Shown here one piece after another: positions 36,173 to 44,917 of a DNA stretch of 64,000 nt. Location of the stretch: positions 88,860 to 152,859 of the forward strand of contig JAGRPL010000012.1 of NCBI GenBank assembly GCA_019449595.1, given 5' to 3'. Below the pieces are notes generated by a model. It saw only the letters and a list, made by a program, of their open reading frames with translations, was not told the origin of the DNA and did no database searches. The first letter of the stretch is position 1. Every line of letters starts with the position of its first letter. A program made the position numbers and the translations under genes. The DNA comes from Rhodoferax sp. Its GTDB lineage: Bacteria > Pseudomonadota > Gammaproteobacteria > Burkholderiales > Burkholderiaceae_C.

Positions 36173-36640
36173 ATGGCTGTCCCGTCCGCACTGCAATCGC
36201 AACACTTTTCGGCTGTCCCGGTCGGCGCGGACGGAGCGGTCAACTGGCGCCTGGACGCGGGGCGTGCCCTGACCCTGCAGCCGCGCGACGCGGCGGAACT
36301 GCGGGTGACGCAGGGGCGCATCTGGGCCACGTTGGACGGTCCCCACGCGGGAGCGGCCAACGCATCTGGCGACCTCGTGCTGCAGCCCGGCCAGCGGCTG
36401 GCGCTGCGCCCGGGGCAGCGGGTGGTGATCGAGTCCTGGGACCCGGTGGCGCAAGGGCCCGCCGGTTTCGTGTGGCAGACCCAGCCGGCGCGCTTGCCGC
36501 TGAGCGTGCACAGCGGTTCACGCTGGCAGCTGGCGGTAGCGCAACCCCTGCGGGACCTGCGTCGGGGGCTGCAGCAGGTGGCCCTGGCGTGCGGGCACCT
36601 GCTGGGCGGCGTGGTCGGCCTGCAATTCCGTCAGCCCTGA
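36173..36640 (+). CDS. DUF2917 domain protein
   Basis: A 155-residue cytoplasmic protein with a small beta-rich DUF2917 domain (LTLQPRDAAELRVTQGRIWATLDG, in parts RDAAELRVTQGRIWATLDG) and LQPGQRLALRPGQRVVIESW. Function unknown. An AGGAGAA site precedes the ATG. Divergently transcribed from the LysR gene, with two matching operator-like palindromes between them. Confidence 0.8.
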   Translation: MAVPSALQSQHFSAVPVGADGAVNWRLDAGRALTLQPRDAAELRVTQGRIWATLDGPHAGAANASGDLVLQPGQRLALRPGQRVVIESWDPVAQGPAGFVWQTQPARLPLSVHSGSRWQLAVAQPLRDLRRGLQQVALACGHLLGGVVGLQFRQP

Positions 36641-37041
36641 GCCGGGCGTCGGGTTTTGGGGGCCGGCTTGCGCCGGGGCTTGGCGGCGTGGGCCTGCACG
36701 GCTGCTTGCAGGGCCAGGCGCGCCCAGGGCGCCATGGCGTGGGCCGAGTCCATGGCGTCGTCCGGGGCGCTGTAGTAATTCATGCTGCGCAGCACCGGCT
36801 CCCCGTCCTTGGTGGACGCGTAGGTGAAGCGCTTGCAACCGGCCGCCTCCCATTGGGGGCGGGTGGCGTCGCTGGCCTTGAGCCACAGTTTCTCCCCGCT
36901 TCCCAGGTCGGCAATGAGGGCGACGGACAGGCCGTCGGTGCTGATGCCCCAGCCGCCGAACATGCGTTTGGCCACGCAGGGGCCCAGGCTGGCCAGCAGT
37001 TCGCAGCAGTAGTGGACAAAGTCGGCGTGGGAGGTGGCCAT
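36631..37041 (-). CDS. TfoX N-terminal domain protein
   Basis: A 136-residue protein carrying the TfoX_N domain (CVAKRMFGGWGISTDGLSVALI, in parts KRMFGGWGISTDGLSV) and a basic C-terminal tail. It lacks the TfoX C-terminal domain, so it is not a full competence activator. Its end overlaps the convergent DUF2917 gene by 10 bases. Confidence 0.85.
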   Translation of the reverse strand: MATSHADFVHYCCELLASLGPCVAKRMFGGWGISTDGLSVALIADLGSGEKLWLKASDATRPQWEAAGCKRFTYASTKDGEPVLRSMNYYSAPDDAMDSAHAMAPWARLALQAAVQAHAAKPRRKPAPKTRRPAQG

Positions 37042-37046
37042 GGGTG

Positions 37047-37943
37047 TCAGCGCGGGGTGCCCAGCGCCCGGGCGTCGTCGGCGTAGGCGCGCAGCGTTTC
37101 GACCAGCTTGGCGCGCTGGCGTTCGGTGGCGCTGTTGTGCAGGGCGGCCAGGGCGGCGCAGTTGGCGGTGTCCTGCTGGTCGCGGTAGGGGCGGTAGGCC
37201 GGGTCAGGTGAATGCAGGGTGCGCTCCAGCAGGGCCCGGATGTCGGCCTGGGCGCGTGCAGCCGCAGGCGGGTTGCTGGTCAGGCCGCGCAGCGTCTGCA
37301 GCGTGTCCTGCTGGCGCAGCAGCCGTTCGCGGTACTGGATGGCGGGGTCGTACCCGGACTGGCGGATCACGGCCGTGATGGCGTTGCGCTGGGCGGGCTC
37401 CAGGGTGCCGTAAAACGACTCGGCGCGCTCCACCAGCTGCTTGCCCCGCTGCTCTAGGCGCTCGGCGGGGGGGCCGTCCATCCATTCGTCGCGCCATTCC
37501 CGGTTGCGTTTGTCGTATTCCCGGGCCAGGTGGTCCAGCTGGGTCTTCTGCAGGCTGGAGGCGATGGCCGCCAGGGCCGGGACCAGATGCCACACGGGCG
37601 CCTCGGCCCGCTCGCGCAGGCTGGCGTACACGGCGCACAGCTGCGCGGCCGTCACCGGCCGGGCGGCGTCGCCCTGCAGGCGGTCGAACTGCTGCGCCAG
37701 CAGGGGGAGTTCCTGCTGCCGGTGCCAGTCGAGGGTGGCATCGAGGTCGGCGCGCAGGCGGTCACCCTGGGCGCTGTCAAAATCGAAATACCGGTCCAGC
37801 CACCAATAGGCCATGTGGGGTGCGTTGTTGTAGCCCAGGCGCACCGCGCTGCAGCCGCCCAGCGACAGGGCAAGCAGCAGCACGCCGATAATGGACCCCC
37901 ATCGGAGCAGACGACGCAGACCGGAACGCATCAAGAGGGACAT
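37047..37943 (-). CDS. DUF6279-like lipoprotein
   Basis: A 298-residue predicted lipoprotein with lipobox SLGGC (Cys about 30), followed by a helical body with the family-like LGYNNAPHMAYWWLDRYFDFD. Function unknown. Its start codon (37943-37941) overlaps the divergent glmU start (37942-37944) within the palindrome CATG; the internal ATG at 37931 would avoid this. Confidence 0.78.
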   Translation of the reverse strand: MSLLMRSGLRRLLRWGSIIGVLLLALSLGGCSAVRLGYNNAPHMAYWWLDRYFDFDSAQGDRLRADLDATLDWHRQQELPLLAQQFDRLQGDAARPVTAAQLCAVYASLRERAEAPVWHLVPALAAIASSLQKTQLDHLAREYDKRNREWRDEWMDGPPAERLEQRGKQLVERAESFYGTLEPAQRNAITAVIRQSGYDPAIQYRERLLRQQDTLQTLRGLTSNPPAAARAQADIRALLERTLHSPDPAYRPYRDQQDTANCAALAALHNSATERQRAKLVETLRAYADDARALGTPR

Positions 37944-39399
37944 GCAAGTGACATCGACGACACACACAACACAGGCCGCAGGCACAGGAGCCGCGGTGGA
38001 CGTGGTCATTATGGCGGCGGGCAAGGGAACGCGCATGAAGAGCCGCCTGCCCAAGGTGCTGCATCCGCTGGCGGGCCGGCCCCTGCTGCGCCATGTGCTG
38101 GACACCGCCAGTGCCCTGCAGGCGCGCAAAGCGGTGGTCATCACCGGCCACGGCGCTATGGAAGTGGAAGCAGCCTGCGCAGGCAACACGGGTGCTGCAG
38201 CTCCATTGAGCCTGCATTTCGTGCGCCAGGAACCACAGCTGGGAACCGGCCACGCGGTGCAGCAGGCGGTGCCGGTGCTGGCCGACGACGGCGTGGTGGT
38301 GGTGCTCTCGGGCGACGTGCCGCTGACCCGGATCGACACCCTGCGCGCCCTGGTGCAAGCCAGCGGCGGCGACCGGCTGGCCCTGCTGACGATTGACTTT
38401 GCCGACCCCACCGGCTACGGCCGCATCGTGCGCGAAGGCGGCCCGCAAGGCGCCGTGCGCGCCATTGCCGAGCAGAAAGACGCTACGCCCGAGCAGCGCG
38501 CCATCCGCGAGGTGTACAGCGGCATCATGGCTGCACCGGCTAGCCTGCTCAAGGGCTGGCTGGCCCGCCTGGACAACCGCAATGCCCAGGGCGAGTACTA
38601 CCTGACCGACGTGGTGAAGCTGGCCGTGGCCGACGGCGTGCCGGTGGTGGCGCACAAGATTGACGACGCCGTGCAGGTGGCCGGCGTCAACAGCCCCGTG
38701 CAGCTGGCCGAGCTGGAGCGGGCCTACCAGCGGCGCGTGGCCCTGCAACTGATGGAGCAGGGCGTGCGCCTGGCCGACCCGGCGCGGCTGGACGTGCGCG
38801 GCGAGTTGCAGTGCGCGCAGGACGTGGCCATCGATGTGAACTGCGTGTTTGAAGGCCGCGTGACCCTGGGCGAGGGCGTGCAGATCGGGGCCAACTGCGT
38901 GATCGCCAATGCCGTCATCGAGGCGGGCGCGGTGATCCACCCCTTTACCCATATCGATGGCGAGAAACTGGGCGTGACCGTGGGCGCCGGTGCGCTGATT
39001 GGCCCGTTTGCCCGCCTGCGCCCCGGGGCGCAACTGGGGGCCGAGGTGCACATCGGCAATTTTGTGGAGGTGAAGAACTCCACCCTGGCCAAGGGCGCCA
39101 AGGCCAACCACCTGGCCTACCTGGGGGATGCCACCGTGGGCGAGCGGGTGAACTACGGCGCCGGCAGCATCACCGCCAACTACGACGGCGCCAACAAGCA
39201 CCGCACCGTGATCGAGGCCGACGTGCACGTGGGCAGCAACTGCGTGCTGGTGGCTCCGGTAACCATTGGCGCCGGCGGCACCATTGGCGGGGGCTCCACC
39301 ATCACCAAGGACACACCGGCCGGCGCACTGAGCGTGGCGCGCGGCAAGCAGGTCAGCATTGCCAACTGGGCGCGGCCCCAGAAGGCGCCCAAGGCCTGA
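37942..39399 (+). CDS. glmU: Bifunctional GlmU: GlcN-1-P acetyltransferase / UDP-GlcNAc pyrophosphorylase
   Basis: Makes UDP-GlcNAc for murein and LPS. The 485 residues have the uridylyltransferase signature VIMAAGKGTRMKSRLPKVLH (about 23-42) and EVYSGIMAAP, then a left-handed beta-helix acetyltransferase domain (from about 280) with NFVEVKNS, YLGDATVGERVNYGAG and NYDGANKHRT. The N-terminal extension of about 20 residues (Thr-rich) is longer than usual. AGAGGGA lies just upstream. glmS lies 1.4 kb downstream. Confidence 0.95.
   Translation: MQVTSTTHTTQAAGTGAAVDVVIMAAGKGTRMKSRLPKVLHPLAGRPLLRHVLDTASALQARKAVVITGHGAMEVEAACAGNTGAAAPLSLHFVRQEPQLGTGHAVQQAVPVLADDGVVVVLSGDVPLTRIDTLRALVQASGGDRLALLTIDFADPTGYGRIVREGGPQGAVRAIAEQKDATPEQRAIREVYSGIMAAPASLLKGWLARLDNRNAQGEYYLTDVVKLAVADGVPVVAHKIDDAVQVAGVNSPVQLAELERAYQRRVALQLMEQGVRLADPARLDVRGELQCAQDVAIDVNCVFEGRVTLGEGVQIGANCVIANAVIEAGAVIHPFTHIDGEKLGVTVGAGALIGPFARLRPGAQLGAEVHIGNFVEVKNSTLAKGAKANHLAYLGDATVGERVNYGAGSITANYDGANKHRTVIEADVHVGSNCVLVAPVTIGAGGTIGGGSTITKDTPAGALSVARGKQVSIANWARPQKAPKA
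38155..38210 (+). repeat. Possible dispersed GCTAT/CGCAG repeat, copy F (inside glmU)
   Basis: GCTATGGAAGTGGAAGCAG, then CCTGCGCAGGCAAC and a GGTGC tail, resembling copies A-E but more diverged. It encodes AMEVEAACAGNTGAAAPL in a loop of the uridylyltransferase domain. Confidence 0.35.
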
Positions 39400-39415
39400 G
39401 CGCGGGGAGCAAACC

Positions 39416-40162
39416 ATGGCCGACACACCACAGGACCGCATTGCCGCGCTGGAGGCCGAACTGGCCGCGCTGCGCGCCGAGATGCAGGAGTTCACCTACA
39501 CCGTGTCGCACGACCTGCGCGCGCCCCTGCGCCACATCGTCTCCTACGCCCAGCTGGTGCAGGAAGACGCCGGGCCAAAGTTGAACACCGAGGTGCAGGG
39601 CTTCCTGGCCACCATCACCGATTCGGCCCGCCACATGGGCGTGCTGCTCGACGGTCTGGTAGCCCTGTCGCGCCTGGGTACGGTGCCGGTGGCTGTGACG
39701 GCCGTGCCGCTGCAGGCGCTGGTGCAGGATGTGGCGGCGCAGCTGAACGAGCGCAACCCCGGGCGCAACATCGACTGGCGCATTGCCGGCGATTTGCCCA
39801 CGGTGCTGGCCGATGCCGCGCTGCTGCGCCAGGCGCTGGAGCACGTGCTGGGCAACGCCGTTAAGTTCACCGCCCCGCGCGAGCAGGCGGTGGTGGAGAT
39901 TACGGCGCCGCCCGGCGGGAGCAAGGGCATGCAGACCCTGCAAGTGCGCGACAACGGCGTGGGCTACAACCCGGCCATGCAGGCCAAGCTGTTCCAGGTG
40001 TTTGGCCGGCTGCACAGCGCCAAGCAGTTTGAGGGCATCGGCCTGGGGCTGGCCATGACGCGCAAGATTGCGCAGCGCCTGGAGGGCACGGTCAGCGCGC
40101 AAGGCGTGCTGGACGGTGGGTGCTGCGTCACCCTGTGCTTGCCGGTGGCGCCGGCGGTCTAG
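39416..40162 (+). CDS. Cytoplasmic sensor histidine kinase without sensor domain
   Basis: A 248-residue kinase with no membrane segment and no PAS or GAF domain: a short coiled coil (about 7-28), the H-box YTVSHDLRAPLRHI, the N-box EHVLGNAVKF and G-boxes DNGVGYN and GIGLGLAM. The core is typical of phytochrome-like kinases. GGGGAGC precedes the ATG 17 bases after glmU. No response regulator is adjacent. Confidence 0.88.
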   Translation: MADTPQDRIAALEAELAALRAEMQEFTYTVSHDLRAPLRHIVSYAQLVQEDAGPKLNTEVQGFLATITDSARHMGVLLDGLVALSRLGTVPVAVTAVPLQALVQDVAAQLNERNPGRNIDWRIAGDLPTVLADAALLRQALEHVLGNAVKFTAPREQAVVEITAPPGGSKGMQTLQVRDNGVGYNPAMQAKLFQVFGRLHSAKQFEGIGLGLAMTRKIAQRLEGTVSAQGVLDGGCCVTLCLPVAPAV

Positions 40163-40225
40163 CTATTGAAACCATAGCTATTCACGCAGGTTTCATGCGG
40201 GCTACGACCCGAAATAGCTCCAATT
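40162..40225 (+). repeat. Dispersed GCTAT/CGCAG repeat, copy C (intergenic)
   Basis: GCTATTGAAACCATAGCTAT, then TCACGCAGG, then CATGCGGGCTACGACCCG. It fills the whole gap between the convergent kinase and Lrp genes. Confidence 0.65.
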
Positions 40226-40226
40226 T

Positions 40227-40709
40227 CTAGGGCAACGGCAGTTCGGCTCCAAACTTGCTGCGCTTGATGCTGAAGAAGGCCTTCACGTTGCGCACGTTGG
40301 CGTCGCTGGTGAACAGCCGCTGCGCCAGCGCCTGGTAGGCCGGCATGTCCGGGGTGTGCACCACCAGCACAAAGTCGGGCCCGGGGGACACGCGGTAGCA
40401 CTGCTGCACGGCGCTGTCCTGGGCCACGCGGGCTTCCAGGGCGTCCAGCGCAGCGGCGTCCTGGCGGTCCAGCGTGATTTCCACAATTGCCGTCAACCCA
40501 TGGCCCAGCGTGGCGGCCATGCGCTCGGGGTTGAGGATGGCCACCTGCCGCTCGATCAGCCCGGCTTCGCGCAGGCGCTTGACGCGGCGCAGGCAGGTGG
40601 GCGGCGAGGTGTGCACGCGCGCGGCCAGCTCCTGGTTGCTCAGGCTGGCGTCGCGCTGGAGCTGCGCCAGCAGCTGCTGGTCAATGGCGTCTAGTGCTGT
40701 TGGTTCCAT
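40227..40709 (-). CDS. Lrp/AsnC-family transcriptional regulator
   Basis: A 160-residue feast/famine regulator. The N-terminal HTH is LDAIDQQLLAQLQRDASLSNQEL then RVHTSPPTCLRRVKRL, and the C-terminal RAM domain (about 75-150) has VSPGPDFVLVVHTPDM for ligand binding and octamer contacts. Upstream DNA to glmS is AT-rich, with the palindrome AATTTAAATT at 40726-40735 and ATGAA/TTCAT arms around 40742-40768, likely its own operator. Confidence 0.9.
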   Translation of the reverse strand: MEPTALDAIDQQLLAQLQRDASLSNQELAARVHTSPPTCLRRVKRLREAGLIERQVAILNPERMAATLGHGLTAIVEITLDRQDAAALDALEARVAQDSAVQQCYRVSPGPDFVLVVHTPDMPAYQALAQRLFTSDANVRNVKAFFSIKRSKFGAELPLP

Positions 40710-40845
40710 TTATTGGAGAAAAATGAATTTAAATTTCTTGAATGAATGATTGTGAAATTTTCGTTCATATCAAGCGCAATTTCAATCAGTTATTTTTTGT
40801 CAGGCCCTCTACGATGCAGCCATTCGTTTGATTGGGAGTCTGTCT

Positions 40846-42762
40846 ATGTGTGGCATCGTCGGCGCGGTATCGACCCGCAACATTGTTCCTGTGCTGGTGC
40901 AGGGGCTGGAGCGTCTGGAATACCGGGGTTACGACTCCTGCGGTGTGGCGGTGTACGCCCACGGGGCAGATGCCGCGCATTCCGGCCTGCGCCGCGCGCG
41001 CAGCACGGCCCGGGTGGCCGAGCTGGCCGCGCAGGTGGCACCCGGGGGCGAGTCGGGCGGGTTGGAAGGCATGCTGGGCATTGCCCACACCCGCTGGGCC
41101 ACCCACGGCGCGCCCTCGGTCAGCAATGCCCACCCCCATTTCAGCCACGGTAGCGGGGTAGATGCGCACCAGCGGCCCGGCCGCATTGCGCTGGTACACA
41201 ACGGCATCATCGAAAACCACGACGAACTGCGCGTGGCGCTCAAGGCCAAGGGCTACAGCTTTGTCAGCCAGACCGATACCGAAGTCATCGCCCACCTGGT
41301 CGACAGCCTGTACAACGGCGATCTGTTCGAAGCCGTGCAGGCCGCCGTCGGCCAGTTGCACGGGGCGTACGCCATTGCCGTGTTCTGCAAGGACGAACCG
41401 CATCGCCTGATTGGCGCGCGCCAGGGCTCGCCCTTGATTTTGGGCGTGGGCAAAGACGGGCAAGAGCACTTTCTGGCCAGCGACGCCATGGCCCTGGCTG
41501 GCGTGACCGACCAGATCGTCTACCTGGACGAAGGCGACATGGTGGACCTGCAGCTGGGCAAGTACTGGCTGCTGGACAAGGCGCGCAAGCCGGTTGCGCC
41601 GGCGCAGCGCCCGGTCAAGACGGTGGTGGCGCACAGCGGCGCGGCCGAGCTGGGCCCCTACCGCCACTACATGCAGAAGGAAATCTTCGAGCAGCCCCGC
41701 GCCATTGCCGACACGCTGGAAGGCGTGGAGGGCATCGTGCCCGAGCTGTTCGACCTGCAGATGAACCACGCCCCCGGCGCCAACGCGCACCAGGTGTTTG
41801 GCGAGATCGACAACGTCCTCATCCTGGCCTGCGGCACCAGCTACTACAGCGGCTGCACCGCCAAATACTGGCTGGAGAGCATTGCCCAGGTGCCCACGCA
41901 GGTAGAAGTGGCCAGCGAGTACCGCTACCGCGACTCGGTTCCCAACCCCAAGACCCTGGTGGTCACCATCACCCAGTCGGGCGAAACCGCCGACACCCTG
42001 GCCGCCCTGCGCCACGCCCAAAGCCTGGGCATGAAGCACACGCTGACCATCTGCAACGTGGCCACCAGCGCCATGGTGCGCGAGTGCAGCCTGGCCTACG
42101 TGACCCGCGCCGGCGTCGAGATTGGCGTGGCCTCCACCAAGGCCTTCACCACCCAGCTGGCTGGCCTGTTCCTGCTGACCCTGGCGCTGGCGCAGGCCAA
42201 GGGCCGGCTGAGCGCGCAGGACGAGCAGGAGCACATCAAGGCCATGCGCCACCTGCCCGCCGCCTTGCAGGCCGTGCTGGCGCTGGAGCCGCAGCTCATT
42301 GCCTGGGCCGAAGATTTCGCCAAGAAGGAAAACGCACTCTTCCTGGGCCGCGGCCTGCACTACCCCATTGCGCTGGAAGGCGCCTTGAAACTCAAGGAAA
42401 TCACCTACATCCACGCCGAAGCCTACGCCGCCGGCGAACTCAAGCACGGCCCGCTGGCGCTGGTGACCAGCGAGATGCCCGTGGTGGCCGTGGCGCCCAA
42501 CGACGCGCTGCTGGAAAAGCTCAAGAGCAACCTGCATGAGGTGCGCGCGCGCGGCGGCGTGCTGTACGTGCTGGCCGACTCCGACACCCGCATCGAAAGC
42601 GGTGACGGCATGCACGTGATCCGCATGCCGGAGCACTACGGCGCCCTGTCACCCCTGCTGCACGTTGTGCCCCTGCAGTTGCTGGCGTATCACACGGCGT
42701 GTGCGCGCGGGACCGATGTGGACAAGCCGCGCAACCTGGCCAAGAGCGTTACGGTGGAGTAG
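40846..42762 (+). CDS. glmS: Glutamine--fructose-6-phosphate aminotransferase; 3' end is attTn7
   Basis: Makes glucosamine-6-phosphate, the first step to UDP-GlcNAc. The 638 residues begin CGIVGAV with the Cys nucleophile, contain [14 protein letters not shown] and HTRWATHG of the glutaminase domain, then two SIS domains with CGTSYYSG and TQSGETADT. It ends [13 protein letters not shown], the conserved C-terminus whose codons are read by TnsD in Tn7 elements. An ATG at 40828 would add six residues. Tn7-like DNA begins about 20-40 bases after the stop. Confidence 0.96.
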   Translation: MCGIVGAVSTRNIVPVLVQGLERLEYRGYDSCGVAVYAHGADAAHSGLRRARSTARVAELAAQVAPGGESGGLEGMLGIAHTRWATHGAPSVSNAHPHFSHGSGVDAHQRPGRIALVHNGIIENHDELRVALKAKGYSFVSQTDTEVIAHLVDSLYNGDLFEAVQAAVGQLHGAYAIAVFCKDEPHRLIGARQGSPLILGVGKDGQEHFLASDAMALAGVTDQIVYLDEGDMVDLQLGKYWLLDKARKPVAPAQRPVKTVVAHSGAAELGPYRHYMQKEIFEQPRAIADTLEGVEGIVPELFDLQMNHAPGANAHQVFGEIDNVLILACGTSYYSGCTAKYWLESIAQVPTQVEVASEYRYRDSVPNPKTLVVTITQSGETADTLAALRHAQSLGMKHTLTICNVATSAMVRECSLAYVTRAGVEIGVASTKAFTTQLAGLFLLTLALAQAKGRLSAQDEQEHIKAMRHLPAALQAVLALEPQLIAWAEDFAKKENALFLGRGLHYPIALEGALKLKEITYIHAEAYAAGELKHGPLALVTSEMPVVAVAPNDALLEKLKSNLHEVRARGGVLYVLADSDTRIESGDGMHVIRMPEHYGALSPLLHVVPLQLLAYHTACARGTDVDKPRNLAKSVTVE

Positions 42763-42798
42763 GCCGGTGCCTTTGGCATGACGCTTATTCCGTACAAA

Positions 42799-42900
42799 TA
42801 AAGTCGTAAACAGGTCATTAAAGTCGTAAACAGCCCTCTAGCATCCATGCGGGTTTGCAGGGCGTTGGATTTTGGAGACGCTTTTTTAAAGTCGTAAACA
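42799..42900 (+). repeat. Three TnsB-binding-site-like repeats, TAAAGTCGTAAACA
   Basis: Identical 14-base copies start at 42799, 42819 and 42887. The first two are exactly 20 bases apart. From memory, Tn7 left-end sites read ATAAAGTCTTAAACT; the first copy here with its flanking A differs at two of 15 positions. The repeat does not recur elsewhere in the window. The rest of 42763-43106 has no convincing gene. Confidence 0.8.
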
Positions 42901-43106
42901 CATGCTCAAACCCGTGTGTCGATCCGCTGAAATGTGACTTCGGCAGGCTCTTGCCTAATTCAATTGAAAGACTGGGTTGGGCCAGATGCGGATGCCCACA
43001 AACGTCCGCATTCAGGCGGCACGATCTACGTTTTTCAAAACTTACTTGAAAGTCCGCTGCCTATCTTGAAGCAATCGAATGGAGGTGATTCGCATCGTGA
43101 ATGTGA

Positions 43107-44147
43107 TCACGTATCAAGCATGTCCCAGTCGTCGCCGAGCATCCACCGAATGGCGGACAATTTGCCATTGATCATTCCCCACTCGAAATCGCTCCAAGGG
43201 CCAAGGTTCTTCAAGCCATATTGCTTCTCGACCTGACGCTGCGCACGCAGGGACCCTTCCCAAATAGTGTCGATCACCATACTCTGGTGGCGACCCACAC
43301 CCTGGCCGGCGTTGTCCCACTCTTCCTTGGCTACCACCTTGATCTTGCCATCCTCGATACCCTCCCGCATAACCATCTTGCGGTTGTACCAAACCTGATG
43401 GAACAGCAGCTCTTCTGCCTTCAGCAACTCGTGAAGGCCGCGCGGTTCTTCCTCCCAAGACTGCTCCCACATCAGTTGAGTCACCATTGACGGGTCGATG
43501 CGTCTCAGGATTTCAACGAGGTTGATGCAGTACATCGACTTGATCTTGCTGAAGTGCTTCGCGATGTCGGCATGGGGCAGCTTCTGGTTTAACGCACCGA
43601 AGTCAGTCTTGTTGTGCGTCACGAATGCGAGCCGCTCGCCCGGGGGAGCGGCCTGAACTAGGTCCACATACATCTCGAATAGCAAGGCGTCGGCCATGCT
43701 GTTCTTGGTTTCGTGGTGACAAGGTGCTTTTCGATACAGTGCGCGGTCGGCGGCCCGGAGTTTCGCACCATCGCTGGGTTCAAGCTGGGTTGCAGCGACT
43801 AAGAGCTTGTCGATGCGCTCAAGCACACCTTCTGCTTCGCCGCCGAAAATCGGAATCTTGTGATTCGCGTCTTCCAGCTTTTTCATCAATGCTTTCCGAC
43901 CACGCGTACTGCCCGGCATGCGGGTGAGAGCTTCGCGAACTTGCTGGAAGTGCCCCTTGAGGCTGCGAGCGCTCGCCTGAGCAACGCGCGTCCTGTTGCG
44001 CTTGAACTCATCATGCACAAGCTTCGGGACCAGTAACCGCAACTGCCCCTCGCGGACCATGTTCTCTATGACGAGCAAGAGCGGAGTGAGCTTCCGGTCT
44101 TGTGCGAGGTCAAGCCAAACGCAGGTGTCGATAAACGCATTGAGCAT
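43107..44147 (-). CDS. PIN-domain protein, DUF4935-like
   Basis: A 346-residue predicted Mg-dependent RNase of the PIN superfamily. Acidic residues at the expected places are FIDTCVWLD (residue 7), VHDEFKR (about 47), MADALLFEM (about 152) and THNKTDFG (about 180). The C-terminal 130 residues are unassigned. It is encoded 6 bases after a small P-loop NTPase gene on the same strand, so they likely act together. It lies closest to the transposon end, a usual place for cargo. Confidence 0.78.
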   Translation of the reverse strand: MLNAFIDTCVWLDLAQDRKLTPLLLVIENMVREGQLRLLVPKLVHDEFKRNRTRVAQASARSLKGHFQQVREALTRMPGSTRGRKALMKKLEDANHKIPIFGGEAEGVLERIDKLLVAATQLEPSDGAKLRAADRALYRKAPCHHETKNSMADALLFEMYVDLVQAAPPGERLAFVTHNKTDFGALNQKLPHADIAKHFSKIKSMYCINLVEILRRIDPSMVTQLMWEQSWEEEPRGLHELLKAEELLFHQVWYNRKMVMREGIEDGKIKVVAKEEWDNAGQGVGRHQSMVIDTIWEGSLRAQRQVEKQYGLKNLGPWSDFEWGMINGKLSAIRWMLGDDWDMLDT

Positions 44148-44153
44148 CTGTAC

Positions 44154-44618
44154 TTAGATACCACCAACTGCCGTGACATACGCTTTGAATTTTTTCGCTC
44201 GGACATTGGCTTCTGCCGTTTCCGCGAAAACCTCGACTTTCCCGAATGATCGGAGCCGTGCTAACTCGGAAGACTGGATGCGTGCACCAGTTCCATACTG
44301 CTGGGCCAAGACCCAAAAGAAGAGCTCGTATCCCTTGTCTCGGAGAGCCTGAAGAACCGTGGCCGTCGCCTTCTTAGGATCGTCAAAATCTGGACAGAGC
44401 GTTGCCAAGATGTGTGGCCAAAGGTCAGGATGTATCGTTGTCATCCGTTTGATAAAGCCTTCCGGTTGATCATCATTGGACATACGGCGAATGAAGTATT
44501 CGACATCTGCAATTTCCGTACGTCGTACGCGATGCGTACCGTTGGTCAAAAGTTTTAGTGTTTGAGACTTCCCCCAGTTCGAGTGCCCTACGACAAAGAT
44601 AACTTTTGGCTTTGACAA
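44154..44618 (-). CDS. Small P-loop NTPase-like protein
   Basis: A 154-residue protein with N-terminal Walker A VVGHSNWGKSQTL (residues 9-21) after a beta strand (KVIFVV). No clear Walker B or sensor motif is visible; the layout is that of small nucleotide kinases or ATPases. First gene of a two-gene operon with the PIN protein; a regulatory or antitoxin-like role is a guess. Confidence 0.6.
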   Translation of the reverse strand: MSKPKVIFVVGHSNWGKSQTLKLLTNGTHRVRRTEIADVEYFIRRMSNDDQPEGFIKRMTTIHPDLWPHILATLCPDFDDPKKATATVLQALRDKGYELFFWVLAQQYGTGARIQSSELARLRSFGKVEVFAETAEANVRAKKFKAYVTAVGGI

Positions 44619-44917
44619 CGAAATCTCCCTTAATTATTGATATTCCATCTTACATTTTGCGGCGTAGGCGTCACAGTCTATACAACGGCCATCTAGCCCT
44701 GCATCCCAAAAATGGAGATCAACGTCCGCGATGCGCTTGCAGATGGGCCGGCCACTCTTGGCCGAGCTCTGTCTTACGTAGCCAGTTGATCGATCTACCG
44801 CAACCACTGCTTTTCCGTCGTCTGGAGAACCGACGTCTTGCTAATAGTGAATGACAGCTCTAGGGCATTGAATCGGATAGAGCGAATTTCGGTTTTGGGT
44901 CACTTCGGTACTCCACA
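44619..44917. other. Gap between convergent-facing cargo modules, no gene seen
   Basis: About 300 bases between the NTPase start and the oxygenase stop. An 82-codon frame at 44606-44854 has no family likeness and no ribosome-binding site. It may hold the NTPase-PIN promoter. Confidence 0.5.

Noticed and set aside
40763..40845. glmS ribozyme or riboswitch upstream of glmS
   Set aside because: The leader is short and AT-rich with no ribozyme core; the glmS ribozyme is a feature of Gram-positive bacteria.
40786..42636. 616-codon frame opposite glmS
   Set aside because: Low-complexity antisense translation; glmS is unambiguous.
42799..42900. CRISPR array
   Set aside because: Only three 14-base repeats with unequal spacing and no cas genes; the sequence matches transposon-end sites instead.
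44606..44854. 82-codon frame between the NTPase and oxygenase genes
   Set aside because: No ribosome-binding site, odd composition and no recognisable family.
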